Counted from the stretch's first letter, positions 34,308 through 45,326 are shown. The stretch is 64,000 nucleotides of DNA from Microcoleus vaginatus HSN003 (GCF_022701255.1 NZ_CP031705.1:310001-374000), one strand, 5' to 3'. Numbers and translations: made by a program. The notes: generated by a model from the sequence alone, not told the origin.

Positions 34308-36602
34308 ATGTCTATTCCTTCCCAAAAAGTTTCTAGCTCGAACAAGCTGATCTACCAACGCTTGAAACAGGCGATCGACCTCAATTTACGCCGTCAAATT
34401 TTTATTGCCGCCTGCGACGACTTGGGCCTGCGGGACTGTCTGGCAGCCCGCTTGCACGCAGAATTAGCTGCAGAGAGCGCAGGCTCCGATCCTCGCTCCC
34501 CGATCGACTACCCCCGATTTGTCAGTTTGGAACTTGACTTGAGCAATCCAAATCCTTGGGGTTCGATCGCCGCGTGGCTGACCCAACACCCACCGCCCCA
34601 AAACAGAGGCAGCTACAGCCCTTTGCCGGGATTTCAAATTCTTGGGGCAGAACACCTGACCAGGCAGTCAGCAGGCGTGCAGTGGTCGTTCCTGAGCTAT
34701 TTGAGAGACATCGAAGCAAACTTGCAAATGTGCGAGTCTACTGTGTTGCTGTGGGTGTCGCGGCCCTGGCTAAGTTCGATCGAGCAATCGGCCCCGGAAT
34801 TTTGGCACTGGCGAACCGGAGTATTTGAGTTTGAAGGCGAACCAACTCCACCTAAGGGAGACTTCGGGTACTTTGAGGGCTTCGGGAACTCCGGAGACTT
34901 GCAAAACTTGCGGGACAGCGCAGACTTTGGCAACCAACTTTTAATATCTTCTTTCTCTGGACAATCCCCAATTCCCGATGAACAATCCCCAATTCCCGAT
35001 GGACAATTCCCAATTTCCGATGAACAATCCCCAGCGCCAGATTCTAAATCCGTCCAACTGATAGAGGACGAACAATCCCCAATTTCCCATCCCCCGTCCC
35101 CAGCGCCTGATTCTAAATCCGTCCAACTGGCAGATTTGGTGCTAGCAGCGGCTTCTGAGGATTCGGCAGGCGAAAATAATCTCGCATCAGAGGAGAATTT
35201 TCTGCCGCTGCAAACCCTGCAATACATCGAACTGCTGCAAGAACATCAGTGTTCTTGCGAAGCTTTGGCTTTGGCTTATCACAGTTTGGGGAATTACTAC
35301 CGCGATCGCATTCTGGGCGGAGACGTTTCAGAGCAAAACCTGACAATCGCCATTGGCGCGATCGAACAAGTGATTGCGTATCTCGACGTTGACACCAACT
35401 CGCAGCAAAATCAACCACTAACTGAGGAATGTGCGCGGCTGATTGCCCAATTGACACAAAATTTAACTCAGTACGCCCAGGAGTCCAACAGCCTACCGCC
35501 AATTTCCGATCTGCTCAACGATCTCGGCACTCTCTATTGGATGCTGTCGCGCGATCGCACCAATGCCCTCAACGCCTCAGATCCGGTATCCAGCCTTGAA
35601 CGCAGCATCGCCCTGTACCTTGAAGGTTTGAACCGAACAGATGCCGAAACCGTACCCCAAACCCGCGTTAGATTAAACAAAAATTTGGGAATCGCCTCGG
35701 CAGATTTAGCCCGCTATCGAGACAAGACAGAGAACTTGCAGCACGCAGTTGCAGCTTACCAACAAGCGCTGCTGGATCTAGACCCCGCCGTGGAGCCTCA
35801 GCAGTACGCTGCTGCTCAGAATAATTTGGCGACAGCATACTGGAATTTAGCCCAAGATGGTGAGCCGATCGTATATCTCAAAAGCGCGATCGCAGCTTAC
35901 ACCCAAGCCCTCTCCTGCTACAGTCCTGAACGAGAACCCCTCAACTATGCCGGAGTGCAAAACAACCTCGGTACCGCCTGCTGGAACCTCGCCCAGCACG
36001 AACCCTCAGAACCCCTGCTAGTCAGGGCGATTTCCGCCTACCGCGAAGCATTGAAATACCGCACCCGAGAATTAGTACCCGCAGCAGCAGCCGCCACCTA
36101 CAATAATCTCGGTACCGCTTATTGGCATTTGGCGAACCAGTTTCAGCAGAAACAGGCGCGGACGGAATCATTGCAGCAGGCGATTACCGCCTACGAAACC
36201 GCCCTGGATATCGCCGGAGAGCTCGATCGAACCCAACTCACCTTTGACGCCTTGGCCGCCCGCAACAATCTCGGACTAGCCCACTATCAACTAGCCACCG
36301 ACCCCGATTTCGCCACTAATAAAGTCGCCCAGACAAGCCATCTAGAAGCAGCACTGCACCACCAGTTGCAAGTGTGTGCCGAATGGGGACAATATCTCAA
36401 TGACAAAGGGTTAACATATGGGGATAAACTCAACTTGCAAGCCGCGGCAAACTCCCAAGCTGCTGATTCCCGGCAAACAGCATTGAGCTATATTGTCAAA
36501 ACGATTAGAGCTTTCTATAGTGAATGTGGGCTGCCAGGCCAAAATTTAGCCTTATCCAAAGTTCCTGGAGATTTATTGCCTGAAATTTTGCGTAGGTTAT
36601 AA
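34308..36602 (+). CDS. TPR-repeat protein, cyanobacterial
   Basis: The 764-residue soluble protein has three parts. An N-terminal domain (about 12-185) begins [25 protein letters not shown] and looks like a NACHT-less, AAA-like fragment with [18 protein letters not shown] low-complexity region (about 215-285) has repeated SPIPDEQ and [10 protein letters not shown] units. The C-terminal TPR block (about 300-740) carries [24 protein letters not shown] and [13 protein letters not shown] helices. TPRs mediate protein binding; partners are unknown. The low-complexity part is encoded by CAATCCCCAATTCCCGATG-type DNA repeats (34965-35135), which look inserted. Upstream lies a CTAAAAT heptamer tract. 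Confidence 0.85.
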   Translation: MSIPSQKVSSSNKLIYQRLKQAIDLNLRRQIFIAACDDLGLRDCLAARLHAELAAESAGSDPRSPIDYPRFVSLELDLSNPNPWGSIAAWLTQHPPPQNRGSYSPLPGFQILGAEHLTRQSAGVQWSFLSYLRDIEANLQMCESTVLLWVSRPWLSSIEQSAPEFWHWRTGVFEFEGEPTPPKGDFGYFEGFGNSGDLQNLRDSADFGNQLLISSFSGQSPIPDEQSPIPDGQFPISDEQSPAPDSKSVQLIEDEQSPISHPPSPAPDSKSVQLADLVLAAASEDSAGENNLASEENFLPLQTLQYIELLQEHQCSCEALALAYHSLGNYYRDRILGGDVSEQNLTIAIGAIEQVIAYLDVDTNSQQNQPLTEECARLIAQLTQNLTQYAQESNSLPPISDLLNDLGTLYWMLSRDRTNALNASDPVSSLERSIALYLEGLNRTDAETVPQTRVRLNKNLGIASADLARYRDKTENLQHAVAAYQQALLDLDPAVEPQQYAAAQNNLATAYWNLAQDGEPIVYLKSAIAAYTQALSCYSPEREPLNYAGVQNNLGTACWNLAQHEPSEPLLVRAISAYREALKYRTRELVPAAAAATYNNLGTAYWHLANQFQQKQARTESLQQAITAYETALDIAGELDRTQLTFDALAARNNLGLAHYQLATDPDFATNKVAQTSHLEAALHHQLQVCAEWGQYLNDKGLTYGDKLNLQAAANSQAADSRQTALSYIVKTIRAFYSECGLPGQNLALSKVPGDLLPEILRRL

Positions 36603-36707
36603 ATAGGGCTATAACTATTAAAAGCTCAATTTTTTCGAGATTTGTATCCAGTTTTCTATTATTATGGCTGAATATTCTTGCCTAATTCTTCAAGCAAACT
36701 TGTGGTC

Positions 36708-37400
36708 ATGGCCCCTGTAAAAATCCTTGTGGTTGATGACGACCCGGCAATCCGAAATTTAATTCACCGTTTTTTGAGCCAGCAAGGTTATCAAGTTGAG
36801 TCTGGCGAGGACGGTCAGACTGGTCTGGAATTATTTGAGCAACTCAATCCTGACTTAGTAGTTCTAGATGTAAATTTACCTGATACAACTGGCTACAAAC
36901 TGTGTCAAGAAATGCAAAGACGCACCGGCGTGTTTGTGTTGATGCTGACTGCCCGAACCGATGAAGCTGACAAAATGAAAGGGTTTGCCGAAGGTGCTGA
37001 CGACTACATTACTAAACCTTTTAGTCTTGTAGAGATTGGAGCTCGCGTTGCAGCAATTTTGAAGCGCAAACGCATTGTTACTCCCGCCGAACAACAAACT
37101 CTTACTTTTGGAGAGCTACTAATAGATCCGGTTCGCCGCGAGGTAATTCTCGGCACTCAGATAGTTGCTTTGACTGCTTTAGAATTCGACCTGCTGTACT
37201 GTTTGGCAAGCAAACCCGGTCGCGTGTGGAGGCGATCAGAATTGCTGCATGAAGTGTGGGACTACGAGTATGTAGGAGCCGATCGCGTGGTGGATGTCCA
37301 TATCGGTCAAATTCGCCGCAAAATTGAACCAGATGCCACTCAAATTTCGATGATTCAAACCGTCAGGGGGGTGGGTTACAAGTTTGAACCCACAACCTAG
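36708..37400 (+). CDS. OmpR/PhoB-family response regulator
   Basis: The 230-residue protein has a receiver domain (about 5-118: ILVVDDDPAIRNLIHRFL with the acidic pocket, phosphorylated Asp in DLVVLDVNLP, Thr in MLTART, Lys in YITKPFSL) and a C-terminal winged helix (about 135-228: LTALEFDLLYCLASKPGRVWRRSEL, RVVDVHIGQIRRKIEPD, IQTVRGVGYKFE). It is an intact DNA-binding response regulator. Start: ATG at 36708; the frame is open from 36678. No kinase is adjacent, though a multi-PAS kinase lies about 2.4 kb downstream. Target genes cannot be inferred. Confidence 0.93.
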   Translation: MAPVKILVVDDDPAIRNLIHRFLSQQGYQVESGEDGQTGLELFEQLNPDLVVLDVNLPDTTGYKLCQEMQRRTGVFVLMLTARTDEADKMKGFAEGADDYITKPFSLVEIGARVAAILKRKRIVTPAEQQTLTFGELLIDPVRREVILGTQIVALTALEFDLLYCLASKPGRVWRRSELLHEVWDYEYVGADRVVDVHIGQIRRKIEPDATQISMIQTVRGVGYKFEPTT

Positions 37401-37445
37401 TAACATTCGGCATTGGGCAGCGGATATGAAGGCAGAAGGCTGTAG

Positions 37446-37500
37446 GTGCGGGTTCACCAATATCTCGGATTAACATACTCGATATTTGTAAACCCGCCCT
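37446..37500. repeat. Palindromic GCGGGTTT...AAACCCGC repeat, copy 3
   Basis: GTGCGGGTTCACCAA near 37446-37460 faces GTAAACCCGCCCT at 37488-37500. It lies between the convergent response-regulator and protoporphyrinogen-oxidase genes, 15 bp from the latter's stop. Confidence 0.7.
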
Positions 37501-37514
37501 CCCCACACAATAAT

Positions 37515-38975
37515 TCAGATCGATCGAGTATCTGATTGTTTGTTCTGCAAATACTCGCCCACTTCTCGTGCACGCTCAAAACCCCTTCGCACGCAATCTC
37601 CCAAAGCCACTCCGCCAACGTAGTTGCTGCACAAATACACCCCAGGCAAAGATTTTAAGCCCTCATCGATTTGTTGCAGGCGATCGAAATGCCCCAAATT
37701 GTACTGAGGAATCGCCCGCTTCCACACATTCACCGCTAAAACTTTTGGCTGTGGCACATCTGGTTTCAGCAAAATCCGAGACAAATCTCGGTGCACCTCG
37801 CGAACGATTTGTTCTGAGTCGAGATTGCCAATTTCCGAATCAGTAGCCCCGCCGATGTAACTGCTGAGAGTTTGCCACCCCGCAGGCGCGCGATCGGCAA
37901 ATAAACTCGATGTCCAAATCGTCCCCAGAGTGCGAATTCCCTGCCCCCTCGGAATTAAATTTCCAAAACCTACTAATTTATCCTTGACATCAGACTGCGG
38001 ATATGCTAATACAACGCAGGCAACCGTAGGATAAGTAAAAGCTTGTAAAGCACTGCTAACTTCCGGTTGCAGAGGCTGCAACAACTCGGCTGTAATGTAA
38101 GCCGGCGTTGTCAAAACCACGGTGCGCGCCTCAACTTCCTGCTGTCCGTCGGGCGTCGAGAATACAGCAATGTAAGTTTCGCGTTCTGTACGCTGAAGGC
38201 GAGTCAAGTGCCAGTTGACTTTCACTCGATCGCCCAATTGAGCAGCGATCGCCTCCGGCAGAGCGTTCAACCCCTGTTTGAACGAACCCAACTCCCCCGG
38301 TCTAGTAGACGGAACATTCGGGTCTGCGGGCAATTTCTTCGGTCTTTTCCTAGCAGAAAGCAGCGCCCCCGCCACCAGGCCGCCACCCACATCAGCCATC
38401 TTTGTTACCCGCCCAAAAGCCGCCGCCGCGCTAAGTTGTTGCGGATCGCCGGCATAAACCCCAGAAACAAAAGGTTCCACCAACCGCTGCATCACTTCCG
38501 TACCGAGATGACGGCGGAAAAATTGAGAAACAGTTTCCTCGTCACCCTGCTGCGAAAGTCCAGAACCGATTGCCGGCGCGACAAACCCCAAAGCCCCGAA
38601 CAACGCCCGCAGTTTCCCCGGAAAACTCAGCAACTGAGACTGAATCATCGCCGGTGGACTCATCGGCACCGGTTGCAGCTTATTTTGCCAATAAACAAAA
38701 CGAGGCAATTTGCGATCGGCAAAAATCAACTCCTGCTTCAATCCCACATCCACAGCCAACTTCATCAATTCTGGCGTAGGCGAAAAACTGTTCGGGCCCT
38801 CCTCCCAGAGAAACCCTTCCCCTGTCACAGTGGTGATGTTCCCGCCCACACGTCCCTGACTCTCAGCGACTAAAATCTTCAGCGAGGATGGACTCGTTGC
38901 TTCCTTGTGAAGTGCGTGCGCCAAACTCAAACCGCTAATACCGGCACCCACAATCAAGGTATCTAATAGTTCCAT
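37515..38975 (-). CDS. hemY: Protoporphyrinogen oxidase (oxygen-dependent, HemY type)
   Basis: The enzyme oxidises protoporphyrinogen IX to protoporphyrin IX, the last step shared by haem and chlorophyll synthesis. The 486-residue flavoprotein has an FAD dinucleotide fold at the N terminus (LIVGAGISGLSLAHAL, then AESQGRVGGNI), LWEEGPNSFSP, FVSGVYAGDPQQLSAAAAF, and a C-terminal FAD motif LPGVYLCSNYVGGVALGDC. Length fits plant/cyanobacterial PPOX. Some annotation systems name the same family hemG. Monocistronic; a palindromic repeat lies at its 3' end. Confidence 0.95.
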   Translation of the reverse strand: MELLDTLIVGAGISGLSLAHALHKEATSPSSLKILVAESQGRVGGNITTVTGEGFLWEEGPNSFSPTPELMKLAVDVGLKQELIFADRKLPRFVYWQNKLQPVPMSPPAMIQSQLLSFPGKLRALFGALGFVAPAIGSGLSQQGDEETVSQFFRRHLGTEVMQRLVEPFVSGVYAGDPQQLSAAAAFGRVTKMADVGGGLVAGALLSARKRPKKLPADPNVPSTRPGELGSFKQGLNALPEAIAAQLGDRVKVNWHLTRLQRTERETYIAVFSTPDGQQEVEARTVVLTTPAYITAELLQPLQPEVSSALQAFTYPTVACVVLAYPQSDVKDKLVGFGNLIPRGQGIRTLGTIWTSSLFADRAPAGWQTLSSYIGGATDSEIGNLDSEQIVREVHRDLSRILLKPDVPQPKVLAVNVWKRAIPQYNLGHFDRLQQIDEGLKSLPGVYLCSNYVGGVALGDCVRRGFERAREVGEYLQNKQSDTRSI

Positions 38976-39827
38976 ATTACATAGAAAAATATCGCAATCT
39001 TTATGTTACATGGCTTTGCACGGCTTGCGTTCTTTGCTGGGCGTACTGCCAAACCGCTTTCAGATTACCAAATTGGGAATTGGGAATTGGGAATCGGTAA
39101 GCTTTCGGGCACTTATTAAGCATTTTTCTCGAATGTTGTGGATTAACCTCTCTCTGCCCACCTCCCCGTCTCCCCGTCTCTCGATTTCGCTTTTGTATCC
39201 GATGTGTCTGGTTTAAAAAAAGAGCATCTGCTGTAATTAAGCTCTATTCCCCAAAATACTCTTTCTTTAAAATTTTTGTATTATAGGGAACAGCGCCAAA
39301 AATTGCACCGGGAAACGCAACCGTAAAGTGTGCAAAAAAATTTGAGTGGGTTAAACTAACTTTAGGAAAATTTTAGAGCTTAACTTGCAAGTCCGCATAC
39401 CCCTTTGAACAGATGGGGTTTCATGCCCTAATCAAAAGACATAGTTGACCAGCTATCGTCTTAACTGATTAGGTTATCAAAAATATGGGTGTAGCTCAAG
39501 CTGCTATGCGATCGCGGGTGAAATATTTGAAACGGTAATTGTGCCGTTGAAAGTAGATCATAAAATTACCAAGTGTCCAAGTAGCCCCCTGTAGCAATAA
39601 TCAATATTCAAGGTGGTGAAAACTGCCTGATGAGTGTTTCCTCGATCAGTCTACTCACATCTTGCACCATTCTCAAGAACAGGCAAGATGCCTGTTCCAC
39701 AAAGAGTTAATTTCTTGTGGGTTGGGCATCCTGCCCGCCCATAAAAGCTTATTGAAAAGGGTGCAACATATGAATCTAAAGACACGAGGTTTCCGTAATC
39801 CTAAGCTTTTCTCATGAAAAAATACCC
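38976..39827. other. Spacer upstream of the multi-PAS kinase
   Basis: No supported gene (a 68-codon ORF at 39010-39216 contains an AATTGGGAATTGGGAATTGG repeat and is not credible). The TTGCACC MITE copy 2 lies at 39662-39766, just upstream of the kinase gene. The kinase promoter is probably between the MITE and 39828. Confidence 0.5.
39662..39766. mobile_element. MITE-like element with TTGCACC ends, copy 2
   Basis: TTGCACCATTCTCAA (39662-39676) and TTGAAAAGGGTGCAA (39752-39766) are inverted ends. The interior contains AACAGGCAAGATGCCTGTTC and a GGGCATCCTGCCCGCCC arm. It is related to 23206-23311, including the same outer ends. Confidence 0.75.
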
Positions 39828-42800
39828 ATGCAGGAAGTTATCAACTCGTTTCAGTCTTTTTTCTCTAACTCTGTTGATGCTTTCCTAGAGTGCGATCGAC
39901 AGCAAAATTATTTATCGATCAATCCTATTGCTGCTGGTTGGATGGGATTGGAGCCTGCTGAAATACTCAACAAAAATAATCAGGAATTATTGAAATTATA
40001 TCCTAATAATCCTGCGGTAAAAAATATAATTTCGCAGATTGATTCTTGCCTGCAACAAGTATTTATAACCGGGGAAAAACGGCTGGCAATTCATGAGGTG
40101 ACGGCGCCAGACGGCGGGATTAAAATTTACGAAACTGCTTATACGCCAGCGGTGGATGCTTCTAGCAACCAGATGCGGGTTTTGGGCGTCGGTAGAGATA
40201 TCACCAGGCACTACCGCTGGCAGCAGCAGAAAGCTCAACAGTTACGCCGATCGAACCATTTACTGTGGTTGAATGCAGCTAACAGTCCGCTGGCAATGGT
40301 AGGCTGGGATGAAGATTTTCGGATCATTCAGTGGTCGAAACGTGCTGAGGAAATCTTTGGCTGGACATCCGATGATATGATGGGCAAGCAGTTCGGCGAT
40401 TTGGCTTTGGTTTGCGAGGAAGATAGAGAGGCTATAAGCGCGATCGAACTGGAACTAGCCACCGGCAATGGCAATACTTCAATTAACCGCAACTATACTA
40501 AAAGCGGACAGGTGATTTGGTGTCGCTGGTTCAACTCGATTATTCGCAGTGGCGACACTTTTACCGTGCTTTCTTTGGTGGAAGATATCACCGATCGCAA
40601 ACGGTTGGAAGCAGAAAAAGCCCAAGCTTCTCGCCTCACAGCAATGGTAGCCGATGTGGGTATTGCCCTCACCAAACACCCTCAAGATATCCTGCTTCCC
40701 TGCTGCGAGGCAATGGTGCGAAATCTCGATGTCGCTTCGGCTGAAATTTGGACTTTCAACTCTCAACATAATCTGTGGGAATTGCAAGCAGCCTCGGAAA
40801 TATACAGTCGCACAGAGGATCGGGCTAGCTTTATTGAAAGTAAGGTTAACTCGATCGCCCAACAGCAAAAACCGGAATTTGACTGCGGATTTGAACTGAA
40901 TAATTTTGGACTCCCAGAGGAAGAATCCGCGAAAGCAACAGCGGCACAGATTTCCGAAGTAGCAATTATCAACAGCCGTCAAAAGCCGACAAATTGCCCA
41001 ATCCCCAAGCAAATTCTAACTTTCGCCGGCTACCCTTTGATAGTCGAAGAACGGCTGGTGGGAGTCATGGTAATTATCAGCCGCCAGCCCCTGACAGCAC
41101 CCTTTCAGGAAACTTTAGCATCGGTTGCCGATGTCATTGCTTTAGGCATCGAACGCAAGCGTGCAGAAGCTGAATTAAAATCAGCTAGAGGTTTCTTCAA
41201 TTCCGTAGTAGAAAATCTGCCGGTGGGAGTTTTTGCTAAAGATGCTTCTTCGCTGAAATTTGTGCTGTGGAATAAAGCGGGAGAAACGATCGCAGGTGTT
41301 ACCTCTCAAGAGGCGATCGGCAAAAATGACTACGATATTTACCCCAAAGAACAAGCTGATGTTTTTACTGCTCAAGACAGGGAAATATTGACCGGGGATC
41401 ATAACCAATCTACTGTTAAAGACATAGCCGAAGAGCCGATCCAAACTCGCCACAAAGGTATGAGAATACTGCACACGCGCAAAGTGCCAATTCTCGACTC
41501 GGCAGGCCGTCCTCAGTACGTTTTGGGGATTACTGAAGATATTACCGAACGCAGGCAGGTAGACGAAAGCGTGCGCCTCTACGACCAAATTGTCGAGAAT
41601 ATGCAAATTGGTTTGTATGTCTACCATTTAGAAAATATAGACGATGACAGCACTCTCAGGGCGATCGCCTCAAATCCCGCGGCTACCCTATTTACCGGAT
41701 TAGAAATGGCTGATGTTTTGGGAATGACAATCGACGAGATTTTTCCCCACCTGCGATCGAAAAACATTCCCCAAGCATTTGCTTCGGTAATTCGCACCCA
41801 GAAAGCCGTAGAACTTGAAGATATTGACTGCGATGAAGGCGGCAGAATAACTCGCGCTTTTTCTATTAAAGCTTTTCCATTACCCAACAACTGCATCGGT
41901 GTTGCTTTTGAAAATATTACGGCTCGCAAGTGTCTAGAACTAGAACTGCAGGCGTCGTTGGAAAAAACCGAACGTTCCGAACAACTCCTGCGTACGGTGA
42001 TAGACAAAACCAGCGACTGGATTTTTGCCAAAGACAAAAATTTTCGCTGTATGTTGGCAAACAAGAGTTTCGCTCAGGCGATCGGCAAAACAGTCGAAGA
42101 AATAATTGGCAAATCCGATTTAGAGTTAGGATTTTCAGAATATCTCGTGTTTGGGGATTCCGCCCAAAATATCCGAGGCTTCCGCACAGACGACTCTGCT
42201 GTACTTGCCGGCGAAATCATCCACAACCCCTGCGCTCCGGCAACTATTGCTGACGGTTCAGTACATATTTTTGATACCCAAAAACTTCCCCTGCGCGACG
42301 CTGAAGGTAATGTATTTGCGGTGCTAGCTTTCGCTCACGATATTACCGAACGACATGAATCGGAAGCAGCTTTGCGTAGAAGTGAATCAAGATTTAGGTC
42401 TTTGGTTGCTAATATTCCCGGAGTGGTTTATCGCTGGCGGTGCGATTTTTCGACAAGTTTTATTAGCGAGGCCGTTTACTTATTAACCGGCTACCCTGCT
42501 GCGGATTTTATTTCGCCTGTGGACAGGAGAGGCCGGACTTTTGCTAGCATTATTTACCCCCAAGATTTGGCAAACGTAGAAGCAACTATTCGGCAAGGCA
42601 TAGAAAACAAAGAGTCTTATAACTTGGAATACCGCTTGCTAGCAGCAGACGGCACGGTTAAATGGGTGTGGGATAAAGGTTCTCCTGTGTTTGACGCAGA
42701 GGGAAACGTTTGCTATTTGGACGGGGTGATTTTTGATATTAGCGATCGCTACTGCGCCCAAGAAGCATTGCGCCAAAAAACTTCTGAGTTGGAAGCTGTT

Positions 42801-44063
42801 TTTCTGGCATTGCCCGATTTGTATTTCCGAATCAATGCTGACGGCATTATTTTGGATTGCTTGTCAGGAAATTCATCGGATTTGTACCTGAGTCCCGAGT
42901 ATTTTGTCGGCAAACGAATGACCGATATCTTGCCGACAAACGCCGCCCGCCAATTCGAGATGGCAATACTTGAAGTTTCCGAAAACCGAACTCCAATTAA
43001 TATCGAGTATTCGCTACCCATGCCGACAGGAGAAGAAACTTATGAAGCGAGATTGCTGCCTTTTAACTCGGATCAAGCGATCGCTATCGCCCGCAATATT
43101 ACCAAGCGCAAAGAAGCCGAAGCTCAATTAAAACATAAAAATCGCCAGCTAGAGCAAACATTGAAACAATTAGGCAGGACTCAAGCTCAACTAATTCAAG
43201 CGGAAAAAATGTCGGGTTTGGGACAGCTAGTGGCGGGAATTGCTCACGAAATCAATAATCCTGTTAGTTTTATTTACGGTAATATCACTTACGCTAGTGA
43301 GTATGCAAAAAACTTGCTGGAACTGTGCAGTTTGTACCAAGCACACTACCCGGAACCTGTTGCTGTTATCCAAAATTTGGCAGAAGAAATAGAGCTAGAA
43401 TTCATGAAAAAGGATTTCCCGCACCTGCTGAATTCCATTGAAACCGGAGCCGAGCGAATTCGCCAAATAGTTCTCTCTTTGCGTAATTTTTCCCGCCTGG
43501 AAGAATCCGATCTTAAACGTGTTAATATTCACGAAGGAATAGACAGCGCTCTGTTGATTTTGCAACACAAGATCAAAGAAAATGGCAGAAATCGTCAGAT
43601 TCAAATAGTTAAAGAATATGGAAAATTACCGCCGATACAGTGCTACGTGGGACAGTTAAATCAAGTGTTTATGAATATTTTAAATAATGCTATTGATGCT
43701 TTAGCAGATGTCAGGCATAGGAAGTTGGAAGTGTCTAGTTATTCGGAAGATGAACGGCAAGATGTTGCTAGTTTACCTTTAAGTGGCGACGCATTGCCTT
43801 GGATTCGGATTCGCACGGAGGTGTTGGAAAACAATCGGGTGGCGATCGTAATTTCAGATAACGGATATGGCATGGCAGAGTCTGTTAAATGTCGGGTATT
43901 TGACCCGTTTTTTACTACTAAACCAGTAGGCAAAGGTACAGGTTTGGGACTGTCTATCTCCTATCAGATTGTGGTGGAAAGACACGGAGGGACGCTGCAG
44001 TGCATTTCCGCGCCGGGAGAGGGAACTGAATTTGCGATCGAGATTCCAATTCGGCAGAGGTAA
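39828..44063 (+). CDS. Multi-PAS/GAF sensor histidine kinase
   Basis: The 1,411-residue soluble protein has no transmembrane segment. The N-terminal two-thirds holds at least six PAS-type units (for example around residues 10-130, 150-260, 450-580, 715-850, 860-985 and 990-1110, several ending in GITEDITERRQ or AHDITERHESE) and one GAF-like domain (about 270-445). The kinase core is at the C terminus: the H box MSGLGQLVAGIAHEINNPVS, N box VFMNILNNAIDAL, G1 SDNGYGMAESV and G2 GKGTGLGLSIS. The H-box type with a long insert is of the HisKA_4/NtrB-like class common in cyanobacteria. It is probably cytoplasmic with several ligands or redox inputs. No cognate regulator adjacent. Confidence 0.92.
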   Translation: MQEVINSFQSFFSNSVDAFLECDRQQNYLSINPIAAGWMGLEPAEILNKNNQELLKLYPNNPAVKNIISQIDSCLQQVFITGEKRLAIHEVTAPDGGIKIYETAYTPAVDASSNQMRVLGVGRDITRHYRWQQQKAQQLRRSNHLLWLNAANSPLAMVGWDEDFRIIQWSKRAEEIFGWTSDDMMGKQFGDLALVCEEDREAISAIELELATGNGNTSINRNYTKSGQVIWCRWFNSIIRSGDTFTVLSLVEDITDRKRLEAEKAQASRLTAMVADVGIALTKHPQDILLPCCEAMVRNLDVASAEIWTFNSQHNLWELQAASEIYSRTEDRASFIESKVNSIAQQQKPEFDCGFELNNFGLPEEESAKATAAQISEVAIINSRQKPTNCPIPKQILTFAGYPLIVEERLVGVMVIISRQPLTAPFQETLASVADVIALGIERKRAEAELKSARGFFNSVVENLPVGVFAKDASSLKFVLWNKAGETIAGVTSQEAIGKNDYDIYPKEQADVFTAQDREILTGDHNQSTVKDIAEEPIQTRHKGMRILHTRKVPILDSAGRPQYVLGITEDITERRQVDESVRLYDQIVENMQIGLYVYHLENIDDDSTLRAIASNPAATLFTGLEMADVLGMTIDEIFPHLRSKNIPQAFASVIRTQKAVELEDIDCDEGGRITRAFSIKAFPLPNNCIGVAFENITARKCLELELQASLEKTERSEQLLRTVIDKTSDWIFAKDKNFRCMLANKSFAQAIGKTVEEIIGKSDLELGFSEYLVFGDSAQNIRGFRTDDSAVLAGEIIHNPCAPATIADGSVHIFDTQKLPLRDAEGNVFAVLAFAHDITERHESEAALRRSESRFRSLVANIPGVVYRWRCDFSTSFISEAVYLLTGYPAADFISPVDRRGRTFASIIYPQDLANVEATIRQGIENKESYNLEYRLLAADGTVKWVWDKGSPVFDAEGNVCYLDGVIFDISDRYCAQEALRQKTSELEAVFLALPDLYFRINADGIILDCLSGNSSDLYLSPEYFVGKRMTDILPTNAARQFEMAILEVSENRTPINIEYSLPMPTGEETYEARLLPFNSDQAIAIARNITKRKEAEAQLKHKNRQLEQTLKQLGRTQAQLIQAEKMSGLGQLVAGIAHEINNPVSFIYGNITYASEYAKNLLELCSLYQAHYPEPVAVIQNLAEEIELEFMKKDFPHLLNSIETGAERIRQIVLSLRNFSRLEESDLKRVNIHEGIDSALLILQHKIKENGRNRQIQIVKEYGKLPPIQCYVGQLNQVFMNILNNAIDALADVRHRKLEVSSYSEDERQDVASLPLSGDALPWIRIRTEVLENNRVAIVISDNGYGMAESVKCRVFDPFFTTKPVGKGTGLGLSISYQIVVERHGGTLQCISAPGEGTEFAIEIPIRQR

Positions 44064-44132
44064 TGGGTAATGGGTAGTTGTACGATAAAAATGATAACCT
44101 AATTAAAGATACTAAAAGTGAGGAAGATCAAC

Positions 44133-45326
44133 ATGGTATACAAAGGCATAAATACTTCTAGCGCAGTTACCAAACCGATTAATGATGATGATGAGGATGA
44201 TGATGATGATGATTCCTACCTTGACTATTTTTATGATGATCCGGGGGCTCCGCCAGGAACTCTCGACTTAGAACCCGATGCGCTGCCTCCGGAGATTGTA
44301 TTAATTGACTATTGCGACACAGCAGCTACTCGCTCCAACTTGGCAAATCCTCAAGAAGCTTCTGCCTATTTAGATACAGCATCTGTTTCTTGGGTTGATA
44401 TGTTGGGATTAGGAAACAAAGAAACTTGGCGCCACCTGGGCAAAGTATTTAATTTGCATCTTATGGCTCAAGAAGATGTGGTTAATGTACCACAGCGCCC
44501 TAAAGTGGTAGATTACGAAGATCACATTTTAATCATTGCCTGGATGGTGATACTTAAGCCGAATTCAGATAAGTTTCATAAAGAACAAGTTAGTTTAATT
44601 TTGGGTAAACATTACCTGTTAACAGTTCAGGAAGAACCGGACTATGATTGCTTTGGCCCCGTGCGCGATCGCATTCGTAAAGGACAAGGAAATATTCGGA
44701 AACACGGAGCCGATTATCTGGCTTATACTCTGTTGGATTCGATTATAGATGGATTCTTCCCAGTATTAGAAGTCTACGGGGAGCGCATAGAAGAACTAGA
44801 GGATGAAGTGGTGGAGAACCCCACCCGCAGAACCCTGGAAAAAATTTATAAAATCCGGCGAGAACTGCTGACGCTGCGCCGCGCAATTTGGCCGCAGCGG
44901 GATGCAATTAATGTTTTGATTAGAGATAGCAGTGATTTGATTAGTCCAGAGGTGCGAATTTACCTGCGCGACTGTTACGATCACACGGTGCAGGTGATGG
45001 ATATGGTGGAAACCTATCGAGAGTTGTCTTCGGGTTTGATGGATGTTTACTTGTCTTCAGTTGGTAATAAAATGAATGAAATTATGAAACTGCTGACAGT
45101 GATTTCTACTATCTTTATTCCTCTAACTTTTGTGGCGGGAGTATACGGGATGAATTTCGATACAGAGAAATCGCCCTGGAATATGCCGGAACTGAACTGG
45201 TATTTTGGCTATCCGCTTTGTTGGGCAGTTATGCTAGCGATCGCCTCGGCTTTAGTTTACTTCTTCTGGCGACGTGGCTGGTTTGATAATTTTTCTACTG
45301 TGGTGAAAGATGACTCAGTAAAGTAA
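44133..45326 (+). CDS. corA: CorA-family magnesium/cobalt transporter
   Basis: CorA forms a pentameric Mg2+ channel. The 397-residue protein has a very acidic N-terminal stretch (about 20-35, a run of Asp and Glu), the cytoplasmic funnel domain, and two C-terminal transmembrane helices. The signature GMN is in VAGVYGMNFDTE at the first helix's end; the second helix is CWAVMLAIASALVYFFW. Start: a GTG at 44118 is in frame, but its bases form the ribosome-binding site (GAGGAAG) for the ATG at 44133, which is preferred. No riboswitch or partner gene visible. Confidence 0.93.
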   Translation: MVYKGINTSSAVTKPINDDDEDDDDDDSYLDYFYDDPGAPPGTLDLEPDALPPEIVLIDYCDTAATRSNLANPQEASAYLDTASVSWVDMLGLGNKETWRHLGKVFNLHLMAQEDVVNVPQRPKVVDYEDHILIIAWMVILKPNSDKFHKEQVSLILGKHYLLTVQEEPDYDCFGPVRDRIRKGQGNIRKHGADYLAYTLLDSIIDGFFPVLEVYGERIEELEDEVVENPTRRTLEKIYKIRRELLTLRRAIWPQRDAINVLIRDSSDLISPEVRIYLRDCYDHTVQVMDMVETYRELSSGLMDVYLSSVGNKMNEIMKLLTVISTIFIPLTFVAGVYGMNFDTEKSPWNMPELNWYFGYPLCWAVMLAIASALVYFFWRRGWFDNFSTVVKDDSVK

